DNA of 64,000 bases from Micavibrio sp. (GTDB taxonomy: Bacteria; Pseudomonadota; Alphaproteobacteria; Micavibrionales; UBA9664), in assembly GCA_002699085.1 (NCBI GenBank), contig PAAR01000023.1:38301-102300 (forward strand), read 5' to 3'. Below the pieces are notes generated by a model. It searched no databases, had not been told where the DNA came from, and worked only from the letters and a program-made list of their open reading frames with translations. Positions 48,797-60,332 of this stretch are shown here, piece by piece. Made by a program: the position numbers and the translations under genes. The stretch's first letter is position 1. Every line of letters starts with the position of its first letter.

Positions 48797-50143
48797 TTAT
48801 CGCCTTCCTCTTAGCTTTGTTTTTTTAATCAAACCTTCATATTGATGCGCTATTAAATGTGAATGAATTTGACTAACAGTGTCAAGCGTTACCGTTACCA
48901 CAATCAATAAAGATGTCCCGCCAAAATAGAACGGCAATGAAAACTCTGCGATCAGAAATTCAGGCAACAAACATACTAATGTCAGATAGGCTGCACCAAT
49001 AACCGTAATACGTGTCACAACATAATCTAAGTAATTCGCTGTTTGCTCTCCTGGACGCATACCAGGAATAAAACCGCCATGCTTTTTTAAATTCTCAGCA
49101 TTTTCTTTAGGGTTAAAAACAATGGCTGTATAAAAAAATGTGAAGAATACGATCATCGCACCATATAAAACCATATGAATAGGCTGACCTGGTGAAAGAT
49201 ATCTGCTGATAGTCTGTATAAAACCATTACCACCTTGCGCACCTAGAAAACCTACCAATGTCAGAGGCAAAAGCAATAAAGATGATGCAAAAATTGCAGG
49301 AATAACCCCTGATGCATTAAGTTTCAACGGCATATGACTTTGTTGACCTTGCATCATTTGATTACCCACTTGACGTTTTGGGTATTGTATTGGCACACGA
49401 CGTTGGGCACGTTCCATGTAAACGATAAATGCGATAACACCTAGAACCATAACAAACAAAGCCACAAGCGCTAAAAAGTTAAACTGACCTTGACGGCCTA
49501 ATTCTAACGTAGAAGCAAAGGCACGTGGCAATTCAGCAACAATACCAGCGAAAATAAGGAGTGAAATCCCATTACCCACACCACGGTTTGTAATTTGTTC
49601 CCCCAACCAAACAAGGAACATTGTCCCGCCAACAATAGTGATAATTGTAGAGATACGGAAGAAGAAGCCTGGATCAATAACAGCCGCTTCACCACCAGCT
49701 CCATTCATAGACTCAAGACCAACGGCCAAGCCATACCCTTGAATAGAAGCCAATAGAACTGTTAAATAACGTGTATATTGGTTAATTTGTGTACGGCCAC
49801 GTTCGCCCTCTTTTTTCAGCTCTTCTAAATGTTTAGACATTGATGTTCCAAGCTGCATAATAATAGAAGCCGAGATATAAGGAATAATATTCAAAGCAAA
49901 GATTGTCATACGAGACAAAGCACCACCAGAGAACATATTAAACATATCCAAAATCCCACCACCTTTGGTGTTAAAGATTTCATTCCATATCGTTTTATCA
50001 ATGCCTGGAATAGGAATATATGTCCCAATCCGATATACGACCAACGCCATAAGAACAAAAAGAAGCCTGCTTTGAAGCTCCTTTGCCTTACCGATTGAGC
50101 CGAAATTCATATTCTGTGCAAGTTGTTCAACTGCCGATGCCAT
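48797..50143 (-). CDS. secY: Preprotein translocase subunit SecY
   Basis: RIGTYIPIPGIDKT, GERGRTQINQYTRYLTV, GQQSHMPLKLNASGVIPAIFASSLL. Confidence 0.97.
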   Translation of the reverse strand: MASAVEQLAQNMNFGSIGKAKELQSRLLFVLMALVVYRIGTYIPIPGIDKTIWNEIFNTKGGGILDMFNMFSGGALSRMTIFALNIIPYISASIIMQLGTSMSKHLEELKKEGERGRTQINQYTRYLTVLLASIQGYGLAVGLESMNGAGGEAAVIDPGFFFRISTIITIVGGTMFLVWLGEQITNRGVGNGISLLIFAGIVAELPRAFASTLELGRQGQFNFLALVALFVMVLGVIAFIVYMERAQRRVPIQYPKRQVGNQMMQGQQSHMPLKLNASGVIPAIFASSLLLLPLTLVGFLGAQGGNGFIQTISRYLSPGQPIHMVLYGAMIVFFTFFYTAIVFNPKENAENLKKHGGFIPGMRPGEQTANYLDYVVTRITVIGAAYLTLVCLLPEFLIAEFSLPFYFGGTSLLIVVTVTLDTVSQIHSHLIAHQYEGLIKKTKLRGRR

Positions 50144-50231
50144 GTGTAATCCTTATATATTTTTATTTTTCATTCACGAAAATTAACAATTAAGCGAAAG
50201 AAGAGGGATAATCAAGAGCAAGATTAAAGTC

Positions 50232-51002
50232 TTATCCTGTTATATCTTCTAAATAACCTATTGCCTCGGATATATCTGTCTTAACAGAATTATAACGATC
50301 GTGTTTTTTACCTGTATTTTCGTCCATATATATATCACGACGGATTTCAAACATCACCGCTTTGACACGTTTTTCCGTACGGTAGTGCTCCATTGGTGTA
50401 AGCGCTCCCGCAAAAGGATTGTCCACAGCAACACTATATCCCTTATCTTTAAAAAACATCTCAAGACCCGTCCTGACTTTATCGGGCGTATGAAAGATAT
50501 CTGTTCCAATACATATTTCTGCACGAATATCATTATTCTCGGCCATTTCATAAGGCAATGGATAGGCCGGAAAGCTATGGCAATCAACGACTAAAGCTTT
50601 ATCATATAAGCTTAGGCTGTTCTTCACAGCCGCCGACAAAGATTCATGATGCGGATAATAATATTGATTTAATATTGCATTGCGTTTTGTTCCTACAATT
50701 GGTTTACGCATTTCTTTAAGCTGAGAAGTCACAGTGTATAAAACCCCCATACCTCGCTCTGCCATAACCTCCTGAGAATCATCTGAAAAACGTTCTGGAT
50801 CAAGCATTAGTCTTGAAACAGGAAAAACAATACGCGCCGCGCCTTCATATTGATAAAGATCGGCTGTATGCATATCCGTCATAAGCAACTTTTCTTTTTC
50901 TAAAGCCTCATCTGACAGCATAAAATCCGCCCTATGCTCATCTGGGATAACCAGAGAGTCATGTGGAATATGCATCACTATATGATTTTTACTTTGTGCC
51001 AT
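50232..51002 (-). CDS. N-formylglutamate amidohydrolase family protein
   Basis: MHIPHDSLVIP, DMHTADLYQ, VVDCHSFPAYPLPYE, VMFEIRRDIYM. Confidence 0.78.
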   Translation of the reverse strand: MAQSKNHIVMHIPHDSLVIPDEHRADFMLSDEALEKEKLLMTDMHTADLYQYEGAARIVFPVSRLMLDPERFSDDSQEVMAERGMGVLYTVTSQLKEMRKPIVGTKRNAILNQYYYPHHESLSAAVKNSLSLYDKALVVDCHSFPAYPLPYEMAENNDIRAEICIGTDIFHTPDKVRTGLEMFFKDKGYSVAVDNPFAGALTPMEHYRTEKRVKAVMFEIRRDIYMDENTGKKHDRYNSVKTDISEAIGYLEDITG

Positions 51003-51438
51003 TATATCTCATTAACACAACATCTGGCCCACCAGGCGTCCAATTTTCATCCCGTTTTTCAACATTAAATCCGTGTCTTTTGTAAAAAGGCACTAAACCG
51101 TCACTATCATAGCAATCCAACACAAGATGGGCGTACTGACTCGTAATAAACTTTAAGGCTTGTGAACCAATACCATTACTGCCTAATAAAGCAAAAACAT
51201 TTATCAGTTTACGGGCGCCACCAAAAACTGTCAGCTCTGGCGTCACCGCCATACCAGCAATCCCTTTATGCATATTAGGCACACGGCCTAAATAGCATAT
51301 CATCGCCAAATAATCCTCAGCAGGTAATAACTCTAAATTACGCTCATAACGCATCTCAAGCGTTCTGGCAACGATCACAAAGTTACGAAATTCTGCCGCC
51401 GTCGTTATCTCAAAATTAGCTACTAGAGACACCGCCAC
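50989..51438 (-). CDS. GNAT-like acetyltransferase
   Basis: LDCYDSDGLVPFYKRHGFNVEKRD is a typical C-terminal GNAT motif. Confidence 0.65.
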   Translation of the reverse strand: MAVSLVANFEITTAAEFRNFVIVARTLEMRYERNLELLPAEDYLAMICYLGRVPNMHKGIAGMAVTPELTVFGGARKLINVFALLGSNGIGSQALKFITSQYAHLVLDCYDSDGLVPFYKRHGFNVEKRDENWTPGGPDVVLMRYNGTK

Positions 51439-51529
51439 TCCCTTTTATCCAAATAACACACCCAAGCACTTCTCCCCAAAACCATGCTTAAAGAAGTATC
51501 TCCATATAATCAAGAAAACAATTGGCCCA

Positions 51530-52786
51530 CTACCCAGCAATCTTTAAAAGTGCGTGTTTTTTCTTACCTGATGAAAGCTTGATATAACCTTCTGCTTGCA
51601 AATGCGTGCTGGTCAGCAACATATCCTCATGCTCTACCTTCTCATCATTCACTTTAATGCCGCCTTGTTTGATAAGGCGCTTTGCTTCACCATTTGAAGC
51701 AACAAGCCCTGTCTCATTAAGCGCTTTAATAACAGGAAAGCCTTCCGCCAAAGCATTGGCACTTGTGACAATGGATGGCAAATCATCACCAACAGAGCCT
51801 TGCTCAAATGTTTTTTGAGCCGTGTCTTGCGCGTCTTTTGCTGCTTGTTCACCGCGACAAAGCTTGGTTGCTTCAAAAGCTAGAATTTTCTTAGCTTCAT
51901 TAATATCAGCGCCTTCCAGTTTAGAAAGCTTGTTAATTTCATCCATTGGCAAAGTTGTAAATACTTTTAATAAACGAATAACATCCGCATCTTCTACATT
52001 CCGCCAATATTGATAGTAATCATAAGAAGAGAACATTGCCTCATTGAGCCAGACAGCACCGCCTTCGGTTTTACCCATCTTGGCACCAGAAGCCGTTGTC
52101 AAAAGTGGCGCAGTCAATGCAAATAGCTCGGCACTGTCCTTCTTGCGGCCCAATTCAACACCATTAATGATGTTACCCCATTGATCAGAACCGCCCATTT
52201 GCAGCACCGTACCGTAGCGGCGGTACAATTCTAAAAAGTCATAGCCCTGCAAAATCATGTAATTAAACTCAATGAAGGTCATCGGCAGTTCACGCTCTAA
52301 ACGCATTTTGACCGATTCAAATGTGAGCATACGATTAACCGTAAAATGCATCCCGATATCACGCAAGAAACCAATGTAATCCAGCTCTTTCAGCCAATCA
52401 TAATTGTTAACCATAACGGCATCTGTCTTGCCGTCACCATATGTTAGGAATTGCGCAAAAACCTGCTTAATACTTTCAATATTCGAAGCGATAGCCTCAG
52501 GTGTTAAAAGTGGGCGTGTTTTATCTTTTAATGTTGGATCGGGAATAAGTGCCGTACCGCCACCCATTAAAGAAATAGGCTTATGGCCACATTGCTGGAA
52601 CCAATAAAGCATCATGATCGTATAAAGGTGACCAACGTGCAAACTCTCACCTGTAGGGTCATATCCAATATAAGCAGATTGCACGCCCTCCATCAATTTA
52701 GCGTCCAGCCCCTCAAGGTTTGAACCTTGGTGGATAAAGCCACGCTCTTCCATAATATTTAAAAACTCTGATTTATAGGTCGTCAT
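51530..52786 (-). CDS. tyrS: Tyrosyl-tRNA synthetase
   Basis: [48 protein letters not shown]. Confidence 0.97.
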   Translation of the reverse strand: MTTYKSEFLNIMEERGFIHQGSNLEGLDAKLMEGVQSAYIGYDPTGESLHVGHLYTIMMLYWFQQCGHKPISLMGGGTALIPDPTLKDKTRPLLTPEAIASNIESIKQVFAQFLTYGDGKTDAVMVNNYDWLKELDYIGFLRDIGMHFTVNRMLTFESVKMRLERELPMTFIEFNYMILQGYDFLELYRRYGTVLQMGGSDQWGNIINGVELGRKKDSAELFALTAPLLTTASGAKMGKTEGGAVWLNEAMFSSYDYYQYWRNVEDADVIRLLKVFTTLPMDEINKLSKLEGADINEAKKILAFEATKLCRGEQAAKDAQDTAQKTFEQGSVGDDLPSIVTSANALAEGFPVIKALNETGLVASNGEAKRLIKQGGIKVNDEKVEHEDMLLTSTHLQAEGYIKLSSGKKKHALLKIAG

Positions 52787-52811
52787 CTCTTGTAATTCTC
52801 CTGAAAATGCA

Positions 52812-53891
52812 ATGTTATATATGAGTATGAGAAAAAAGGAAGTATTTCAAGTCATTGGTTGTATGTCCGGCACATCTGCCGATGGCATTGATTTAGCATT
52901 ATTGGAAACAGACGGCAAAGATTATGTCCACCCCCTCTCTTCGGCTGAATTCCCTTATACTTTAGAGGAAAAGAAAATCATTAAAGCCGCCTTCGGTTTG
53001 AGAGATAAAAATAATCCTCTCGTACAAAAGGCCACAGATGTTATTACTCAAGCGCATATTCGGGCACTCAAAGAAGTTGAATGGGAAGCGGATATGATCG
53101 GTTTTCACGGCCAAACCATTTTCCATGCCCCTGATCGTCAGATCACCATACAAATTGGCGATGCACAAACAATCGCTATAGAAATGGATATTCCTGTTGT
53201 TTACGACATGCGGAAAAATGATGTGGCCAATGGTGGCCAAGGCGCACCTCTATTACCACTTTATCACCATGCAAGATTAGTCGATCACGGCGAACCTGTT
53301 GTTATTTTGAATATCGGTGGCGTATCAAATGTCACCTATTGTGATGGAAACAATATACTCGCTTTTGATACTGGTACAGGTAATGCCATGGTTGATGACT
53401 GGATTGCAAAAAACACAGAACAGGCCTTCGATAAAGACGGTGATATCGCCGCTTCCGGCCATGCAGATACAGACCTTTTAGACAAATGGCTGGCACATCC
53501 TTATTTCGATAAAGCACCACCTAAATCCCTCGACCGCAATGACTTTCAGAATTTTTCTGTTGAAGGACTCAGCTTAGAAAATGGCGCAGCGACATTGATG
53601 GCCTTTACTGCGCTTTCTATCGCCAAAGCACAAGAACATTTCCCGCACAAAGCACAAAAATACTTTGTCACAGGTGGTGGCCGTAAGAATAAAGCACTAA
53701 TGGCTTTACTTGCTATTCATTGCGAAGCCACATTTATGCCCGTTGAAGAATTAGGCTGGAATGGCGATTCTTTAGAAGCCGAAGGATTCGCCTATCTCGC
53801 TGTCCGCTCGCATCTTGGCCTACCGCTGACTTTGCCGACAACAACAGGCTGTAAAGAACCTCTAACAGGTGGGCAAAAAGCACTACCATGA
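52812..53891 (+). CDS. anmK: Anhydro-N-acetylmuramic acid kinase
   Basis: [54 protein letters not shown]. Confidence 0.95.
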   Translation: MLYMSMRKKEVFQVIGCMSGTSADGIDLALLETDGKDYVHPLSSAEFPYTLEEKKIIKAAFGLRDKNNPLVQKATDVITQAHIRALKEVEWEADMIGFHGQTIFHAPDRQITIQIGDAQTIAIEMDIPVVYDMRKNDVANGGQGAPLLPLYHHARLVDHGEPVVILNIGGVSNVTYCDGNNILAFDTGTGNAMVDDWIAKNTEQAFDKDGDIAASGHADTDLLDKWLAHPYFDKAPPKSLDRNDFQNFSVEGLSLENGAATLMAFTALSIAKAQEHFPHKAQKYFVTGGGRKNKALMALLAIHCEATFMPVEELGWNGDSLEAEGFAYLAVRSHLGLPLTLPTTTGCKEPLTGGQKALP

Positions 53892-54874
53892 TAAAAGCTC
53901 CAACGCCTGACAGCATAAAACAAGCCGCACAGCTTATTAAAGACGGACATCTCGTCGCCATACCCACTGAAACTGTATACGGCCTCGCAGCCAATGCTTT
54001 GAACGGTAAAGCCGTTGCAAAAATATATGAAGCTAAAGGCCGCCCAAACTTTAATCCACTTATCACCCATGTCGCCAATTTAGAGCAGGCCATGCTTTAT
54101 GGTGATTTCTCAGATGAGGCCGTAAATCTTGCTCAACAATTTTGGCCGGGGCCTTTAACCATTATTGTTCCACAAAAGACAAATAGTGCTATATCAAGCC
54201 TTGTTACGGCTGGCCTTAAAACCATTGCCATTCGTGTACCCAATCACCCTGCAGCCCTTGATCTCATTAAACAATCTGGCTTACCACTCGCAGCCCCCAG
54301 CGCCAATAAATCAGGGCGTTTAAGCAGCACGACCCCAGCGCATGTAGCTGAGCAATTTGGCGATGAGGTTTCAATGATCTTGGCAGGCGGACAAGCAAAA
54401 TCAGGCCTGGAGTCGACTATCATAGATATGAGCGGCGATACACCCGCTATCTTGCGACTAGGTGCTATTACCGTTGAAGAGCTAGAGGCGGTTTTAGGTA
54501 CAATTCATAAAGATTGGGAAGCCAAAGAAGGGCACGATGTCAAATCTCCTGGGCAACTCTTAAAGCATTATGCGCCTAATACCCCCATCCGTTTAAACGC
54601 TGTCGATGTTAAAAAAGGTGAAGCCTTATTGGGGTTTGGCTCACTAAAATTTATGGGCATTGAAGGCGGCGGCTTTGCCAAAGATTTGCCCGAGACGCAT
54701 CTTAAAAATTTAAGTGAAGAGCGTGATCTCACTGAAGCCGCCAGCAATCTCTTTGCGATGCTTCATGCGCTTGATAAGGCAGATTGCACTGCCATTGCTG
54801 TTATGAGCATACCGAATACAGGCCTCGGCCAAGCAATCAATGACCGCTTAAAACGAGCCGCTACTGCTTCTTAA
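53888..54874 (+). CDS. Sua5/YciO/YrdC-type threonylcarbamoyl-AMP synthase
   Basis: IKDGHLVAIPTETVYGLAANA, KGRPNFNPLITHV, APSANKSGRLSSTTPAHV. C-terminal Sua5 domain. Confidence 0.95.
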   Translation: MIKAPTPDSIKQAAQLIKDGHLVAIPTETVYGLAANALNGKAVAKIYEAKGRPNFNPLITHVANLEQAMLYGDFSDEAVNLAQQFWPGPLTIIVPQKTNSAISSLVTAGLKTIAIRVPNHPAALDLIKQSGLPLAAPSANKSGRLSSTTPAHVAEQFGDEVSMILAGGQAKSGLESTIIDMSGDTPAILRLGAITVEELEAVLGTIHKDWEAKEGHDVKSPGQLLKHYAPNTPIRLNAVDVKKGEALLGFGSLKFMGIEGGGFAKDLPETHLKNLSEERDLTEAASNLFAMLHALDKADCTAIAVMSIPNTGLGQAINDRLKRAATAS

Positions 54875-55835
54875 AATACCGCAAGAACTCGCTATCAGGT
54901 GATAAAATCATCTGTGTCTCATCATCGGACAATACATTGCCATAAGCTTCCATCGTCCGTAAGAACGCATAAAAAGAAGGATCAACATTAAAGCTTTCAG
55001 CATAAATACGGATCGCTTCTTTATCACCTTCACCACGCATGATTTGAGAGTTTTTTTCAGCTTCTGCTAAAAGAACTGTCTTTTCTTTTTCGGCTGTAGA
55101 ACGAATTTCCAACGCACGCTCACGTCCTTTAGCACGTGTTTCTGTCGCACGCTCACGGTGCTCTGTAATCATACGATTAACTGTCGAGGTTCTTAACTGC
55201 TGTGTTAAATCAGCACGTACAATACGTACATCAACAATCTCAATCCCTAAACCATCATCTTGCATCGCCTTATTCACACGCTTTTTAATGTCCGACATGA
55301 TCGTTGTTCTCGTATCCGATAACAGCTCACGCAGTGTCACACGACCAAGTACCGTACGTGTTGCATCTTCCATGATACGCTCAATACGCTGAGAGGCACT
55401 ATCAACAGTTCGTAATGTTTTCAAAAATGCGAGTGGATCAACAATGCGATAACGGGCAAAGGTATCAACGATGATCGGCTCACCACCTGTAACAATCGAT
55501 TCTTCAGTCGATTTACCTTCAGCTTTTTCTTCTTCTAAGATTTCTTGCTGTATCTTAAATAAAGGACTTTCAGTGTCTGATGAAATATTTACGCGCTCTG
55601 GTTGAGGATCAACAGAGAGAATGCGGCTATCAAAATAACGTACATCTTGAATGAGCGGTAATTTAAAATGAAGGCCAGCTTGTTTAATCATATCCTCGTC
55701 TTGTGTGCCGACAGGTTGACCAAACTGGAGAACAAGTGCTTGCTCAGTCTCACTTACGGTGAAAAAGCATTGTGATAAAATCACAAAACCAAAACCAAGA
55801 ACGAATAGGAAGACTGGGAGAATTGTGTTTTTCAT
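54861..55835 (-). CDS. hflC: Protease modulator HflC
   Basis: SPFH/band 7: FFTVSETEQALVLQFGQPV; partner of hflK. Confidence 0.95.
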   Translation of the reverse strand: MKNTILPVFLFVLGFGFVILSQCFFTVSETEQALVLQFGQPVGTQDEDMIKQAGLHFKLPLIQDVRYFDSRILSVDPQPERVNISSDTESPLFKIQQEILEEEKAEGKSTEESIVTGGEPIIVDTFARYRIVDPLAFLKTLRTVDSASQRIERIMEDATRTVLGRVTLRELLSDTRTTIMSDIKKRVNKAMQDDGLGIEIVDVRIVRADLTQQLRTSTVNRMITEHRERATETRAKGRERALEIRSTAEKEKTVLLAEAEKNSQIMRGEGDKEAIRIYAESFNVDPSFYAFLRTMEAYGNVLSDDETQMILSPDSEFLRYFKKQ

Positions 55836-55838
55836 GGT

Positions 55839-56933
55839 TTATTCTCCTTTAGAGCTTTTAAGTTGTTTCAGCGGTAAATAGGGCACAACACCAGAGCTAC
55901 CTTGCTCTTGATCGATAATCGTTTTCTTCGCATTTTTTAAGACTTTTTCCATTGTCTCAATATAAATACGCTCTTTCGTCACATCCTTACCTTTGAGATA
56001 GGCCTGATAAACCTCAGTAAAACGCTTTGCATCCCCTTCAGATTTAGTGATTTGAGATGCTTTATAGGCTTCCGCTTGTTGAAGTTTCTGAATGGCCTCA
56101 CCACGTGCTTTTGGAATAATGTCATTCGCATAAATTGTTGCTTCATTCTGATATGTTTCAGCATCTTGGATAGCCGCTACAACATCCTCAAAAGCTGGTA
56201 AAACTTCTGGGTGCACTGTTGCATCTTGGATCAATACCTGACGAATACTCACACCGGATTTATAATCATCCAAGTTCTGCTGCATAATCGCTTGCGCCCG
56301 TTGAGCCACACGATCGCGGCCTTTTGTGATAATAGGCTGTAACTTTGTTTGTCCAACAACCTCACGAATAGCGCTTTCTGCGACTTTTTTGATGGTTGCT
56401 TCGACATCTTTAATATTAAAGATAAAATCTTCTGCATTTGAAATATTCCAGAATACAACTAAATCAAGATCAACAATATTCGCATCACTTGTCAGCATCA
56501 AACTTTCTTCTGTTACTTTTTGTTTAGCACCCGAGCGACGTCCCGTACTGGAATCACGGAAACCGATCTCCAATTTTCTAAATTCTTGAACATTTACAAT
56601 GGTTGTTTTTTCAATAGGGGATGGAAACGCATAGCCTAGACCCTCAGTCACTTGCGTGCGTTCATGCTTACCAAAACGTTGGATAACCGCATATTCACCT
56701 GGATCGACACGATAAATACCACTAGCTAACCAAAGGCCTAATACGATAAGAGCAATAAGAATGATAACATTGCCTTGATTAGGGAACTGGTTTTTAAATC
56801 TTGCTTGTGCTTGACGTAACAATTCATCTAAATCTGGCGCATTTGGCGGTGTAGAAGAGCCTGTTGGACGACGACCACCACTATTATTATTTGATCCGCC
56901 GCCAGAGCCACCCCATGGATTATCATTCTGCAT
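55839..56933 (-). CDS. hflK: FtsH protease activity modulator HflK
   Basis: MQNDNPWGGSGGGSNN, GIYRVDPGEYAVIQRFGKHERTQVTEGLGYAFPSPIEK. Confidence 0.95.
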   Translation of the reverse strand: MQNDNPWGGSGGGSNNNSGGRRPTGSSTPPNAPDLDELLRQAQARFKNQFPNQGNVIILIALIVLGLWLASGIYRVDPGEYAVIQRFGKHERTQVTEGLGYAFPSPIEKTTIVNVQEFRKLEIGFRDSSTGRRSGAKQKVTEESLMLTSDANIVDLDLVVFWNISNAEDFIFNIKDVEATIKKVAESAIREVVGQTKLQPIITKGRDRVAQRAQAIMQQNLDDYKSGVSIRQVLIQDATVHPEVLPAFEDVVAAIQDAETYQNEATIYANDIIPKARGEAIQKLQQAEAYKASQITKSEGDAKRFTEVYQAYLKGKDVTKERIYIETMEKVLKNAKKTIIDQEQGSSGVVPYLPLKQLKSSKGE

Positions 56934-57004
56934 CTATACACATCCTTGCTATTTAAGTACTACTGCATAAGATAAATAATCGACAGCGAAAGGCAAGGTT
57001 AATC

Positions 57005-58009
57005 GTGGCTATAACACAATCCGACATTGAAAACGCACTATTACCGCTCATCAATCCTGTGCCAATAGCCCAGATTGACGGCGATATTGTCACTTTAATG
57101 CTGGAGATTGATCCTGCTAAAGCGAATGAAGCAGAACCCTTGCGTCAAAAAATAGAACAAACGCTTCTGAGCCTGATAGGTGTCAAAAAAGCACAAATCA
57201 TTTTGACCGCACATAAGGACTTTCAAGCCGATAAGCCGCAAATGAAACAACCGCCTGCCCGCGAAAATCTCAAACCTGCAGGGGTGAAACATATTATATG
57301 TGTTGCCTCTGGCAAAGGTGGCGTCGGTAAATCGACCGTCGCAGCCTCTCTAGCTATGGCTCTTCAACAATCAGGCTTAAAAGTCGGCTTGATGGATGCT
57401 GATATCTATGGCCCTTCTGTACCAAAGCTATTTGCGCTAGAAAGTTTTAAAGCGAATTTCACAGGTGGTAAACTTGCGCCAGCTGAGGCCAAAGGTTTAA
57501 AGCTTATGTCGATAGGGTTTTTGGTCGATGGTGAAGCGCCAATGATCTGGCGTGGTCCCATGATCCAAAGTGCTTTACGCCAATTTTTGCAAGATGTTGA
57601 TTGGGGCGCGCTTGATGTGTTGGTGGTTGATATGCCACCTGGTACAGGGGACGCACAACTGACGATGGCGCAAAAAGTACCGCTTTCTGGTGCCATTATC
57701 GTTTCCACACCCCAAGACATTGCACTCATAGACGCTCGTAAAGCCATTGAAATGTTCAAAAAAACCGATGTGCCTATTTTGGGATTGATTGAGAATATGA
57801 GTTATCATATCTGTGAGAATTGCGGCCATGAAAGTCATATATTTGGCCATGACGGTGCCAAGCACACAGCTGAAAAGAATAACATTCCGTTTTTAGGGGC
57901 TATTCCTTTAGAAGCCAATATCCGCCTATCAAGTGACCAAGGTGAATTGACACCACATGAGTTATTTAAAAATGTGGTGAAAAGTTTAGTAGAAAAGTTA
58001 GCGACCTAA
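57005..58009 (+). CDS. apbC: Mrp/ApbC iron-sulfur carrier P-loop ATPase
   Basis: VASGKGGVGKSTVAASLAMALQ, DIYGPSVPKL, PPGTGDAQLTMAQKVPLSGAIIVSTPQDIALIDA, HICENCGHE. Confidence 0.96.
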   Translation: MAITQSDIENALLPLINPVPIAQIDGDIVTLMLEIDPAKANEAEPLRQKIEQTLLSLIGVKKAQIILTAHKDFQADKPQMKQPPARENLKPAGVKHIICVASGKGGVGKSTVAASLAMALQQSGLKVGLMDADIYGPSVPKLFALESFKANFTGGKLAPAEAKGLKLMSIGFLVDGEAPMIWRGPMIQSALRQFLQDVDWGALDVLVVDMPPGTGDAQLTMAQKVPLSGAIIVSTPQDIALIDARKAIEMFKKTDVPILGLIENMSYHICENCGHESHIFGHDGAKHTAEKNNIPFLGAIPLEANIRLSSDQGELTPHELFKNVVKSLVEKLAT

Positions 58010-58186
58010 ATTTTTCATTAAGCGTGACCAATCACTTTCTTCTAAACCGCTATTATCATAAGTGACATGCTCACCAGTTATCATACGACGAATGATAAGC
58101 AATTCATCCGCTGTTAGTGCACCCATAGGGCAAATGTTATCATTTGCTGATTTAAGATTTTGCAATGGTTTTACAGTATAATACAT
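57998..58186 (-). CDS. Small conserved-looking protein, 62 aa, unknown function
   Basis: MYYTVKPLQNLKSANDNICPMGALTADELLIIRRMITGEHVTYDNSGLEESDWSRLMKNLGR. Sits between apbC and folA. Confidence 0.5.
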   Translation of the reverse strand: MYYTVKPLQNLKSANDNICPMGALTADELLIIRRMITGEHVTYDNSGLEESDWSRLMKNLGR

Positions 58187-58205
58187 CTTTTATCTCTCAC
58201 TTTAA

Positions 58206-58727
58206 CTACCGCCGGTCCCATGTTTCAAAACGGTAGGAAACATCTTTTATATCTTGGCCTTTTTTGCTTTCACTTAAAGACCAATCATTTTCATCTAAAT
58301 TGGGAAAACTGGCATCACCATTAAAGTCTTTCTCAACAATTGTCAAATAAATACGAGCCGCATATTGTAACATTTGTTTATAAATCTGCGCTCCACCGAT
58401 ACAAAATATCTCTTTTGTACCATTTTCATTGGCAACTTGTTTTGCTTTTTTAAGCCCCTCTTCCACTGAAGACACAACATAATTGCCATCAGCAATTGCA
58501 TATTTATCCTGTCTTGTCACAACAATCGACACTCTATTGGGCAAGGGTTTTCCTAAATGTGCCAAAATGGACTCATACGTTTTACGCCCCATAATAACAG
58601 GCTTACCATTTGTGACATTTTTGAAATGTTTAAAATCTTCGGGAATATGCCAGAGCATTTTATTATCCCCGCCAATCACGCTGTTTTGGGCTTTTGCGAC
58701 AATAATTGAAAGCCGAGGTTCAGACAT
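58206..58727 (-). CDS. folA: Dihydrofolate reductase
   Basis: LSIIVAKAQNSVIGGDNKMLWHIPEDFKHFKNVTNGKPVIMGRKTYESI. Confidence 0.96.
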   Translation of the reverse strand: MSEPRLSIIVAKAQNSVIGGDNKMLWHIPEDFKHFKNVTNGKPVIMGRKTYESILAHLGKPLPNRVSIVVTRQDKYAIADGNYVVSSVEEGLKKAKQVANENGTKEIFCIGGAQIYKQMLQYAARIYLTIVEKDFNGDASFPNLDENDWSLSESKKGQDIKDVSYRFETWDRR

Positions 58728-59521
58728 TATACAGCAATTGGGGCTTTGATAGATGGATGCGCCTCGTAACCCACCAATTCAAAATCTTCAAATTTGAAAT
58801 CAAAGATATTTTTGACATCTGGGTTAATTTTCATCACTGGCAATTTGTAAAAATCACGGCTTAGCTGTAATTCGGCTTGATCCATATGATTTGAATATAA
58901 ATGGGCATCACCAAATGTATGAACAAAATCACCTAATTTAAGATCACAAACCTGCGCAATCATCATCGTCAGCAAGGCATATGAGGCAATATTAAACGGC
59001 ACACCTAAGAAAATATCCGCTGAACGCTGATAAAGCTGACATGATAGTTTGCCATCCGCCACATAGAACTGGAACAATGAGTGACAAGGCGGCAATGCCA
59101 TATCATCAACCAAGGCTGGATTCCACGCAGAGACGATATGACGACGTGAATTGGGATTATTCTTAATTTGATTAATAACATTGGTAATCTGGTCAACAGA
59201 CCCACCATTTGGGATAGGCCAGCTACGCCATTGATAGCCATAAACAGGGCCTAGATCACCATTCTCATCAGCCCACTCATCCCATATACGGACGCCATTT
59301 TCCTTGAGATACTTAATATTCGTATCACCAGAAAGGAACCATAAAAGCTCATGAATAATTGATTTTAAATGCAGCTTTTTTGTGGTCGTTACAGGAAAGC
59401 CTTCATTGAGGTCAAAACGCATCTGATACCCAAAAACACTTTTCGTGCCTGTCCCTGTACGATCGCCTTTTTGTGTGCCGTTTTCCAAAACATGGCGCAT
59501 TAAATCATGATACTGCTTCAT
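58727..59521 (-). CDS. thyA: Thymidylate synthase
   Basis: [58 protein letters not shown]. Confidence 0.97.
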   Translation of the reverse strand: MKQYHDLMRHVLENGTQKGDRTGTGTKSVFGYQMRFDLNEGFPVTTTKKLHLKSIIHELLWFLSGDTNIKYLKENGVRIWDEWADENGDLGPVYGYQWRSWPIPNGGSVDQITNVINQIKNNPNSRRHIVSAWNPALVDDMALPPCHSLFQFYVADGKLSCQLYQRSADIFLGVPFNIASYALLTMMIAQVCDLKLGDFVHTFGDAHLYSNHMDQAELQLSRDFYKLPVMKINPDVKNIFDFKFEDFELVGYEAHPSIKAPIAV

Positions 59522-59718
59522 ATAATCCCTCTTTCTATTGTCTAATCATAAAACTTTAGAGAGATTCGACAGCCACGCAAAACATTTCAATCTTTTATTA
59601 CCAGAACTCTATGGATAATAAAGATTAGCCTTAATAAAAGGGCTGGATTATCTGCTTTGCTCTTGATAGACTCATCAGACATAACATTTTGACCCTTATC
59701 ATAGAGACGGAAAAAACG

Positions 59719-60321
59719 ATGAAATCTATTTATAAAATTGCTTTAGCCTTTTTAATCACAACAATTGCGGCATGTAGCCATTATTCACGCCCTTTTGAAA
59801 TGAACACTGACATAAAAGCTATTAACTATCGTGCCGCAGATGCGCTGATACAATCAGCCACAGCCGCCGTCTCTTCTGAAACGCCGATTGTCATTGCAAC
59901 AATTGCAGACACAAATCAACTTGAAAGCTCCTCACCTCTAGGCCGTACAATATCTGAACAAGTTATGACCCGCCTCGTACAAAGTGGTTACAACAACGTC
60001 TCTGAGATTCGCCTACGCCGCTCTTTATACTTAAGAGAACGCAGCGCCAATGTAAGCGGAGAGTTTTTATTATCACGTGATGCACGTGCTATTGCAGAAG
60101 CCAGACAAGCTGGTGCTGCTATTACAGGGACTTATGCGGCAGGTAAAGACCAAGTTTTAGTAAGCCTTCGCATGATTGAAGTGGCAACAGGTAAAATTTT
60201 AGCCTCTCAAGACTACACAATCCCAATGGATTCGAATGTTGAAAAACTACTTGGTGATTCCACAGGTGCGTCTGCGGATAATGCAATATTTTCTAACACA
60301 CAAATCTACACAGGGTTCTAG
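59719..60321 (+). CDS. FlgO-domain-like lipoprotein
   Basis: Lipobox TTIAAC. PLGRTISEQVMTRLVQSGYNNVSEIRLRRSLY, GTYAAGKDQVLVSLRMIEVATGKILASQDYTIP. Confidence 0.7.
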   Translation: MKSIYKIALAFLITTIAACSHYSRPFEMNTDIKAINYRAADALIQSATAAVSSETPIVIATIADTNQLESSSPLGRTISEQVMTRLVQSGYNNVSEIRLRRSLYLRERSANVSGEFLLSRDARAIAEARQAGAAITGTYAAGKDQVLVSLRMIEVATGKILASQDYTIPMDSNVEKLLGDSTGASADNAIFSNTQIYTGF

Positions 60322-60332
60322 GCCCTGATAAT

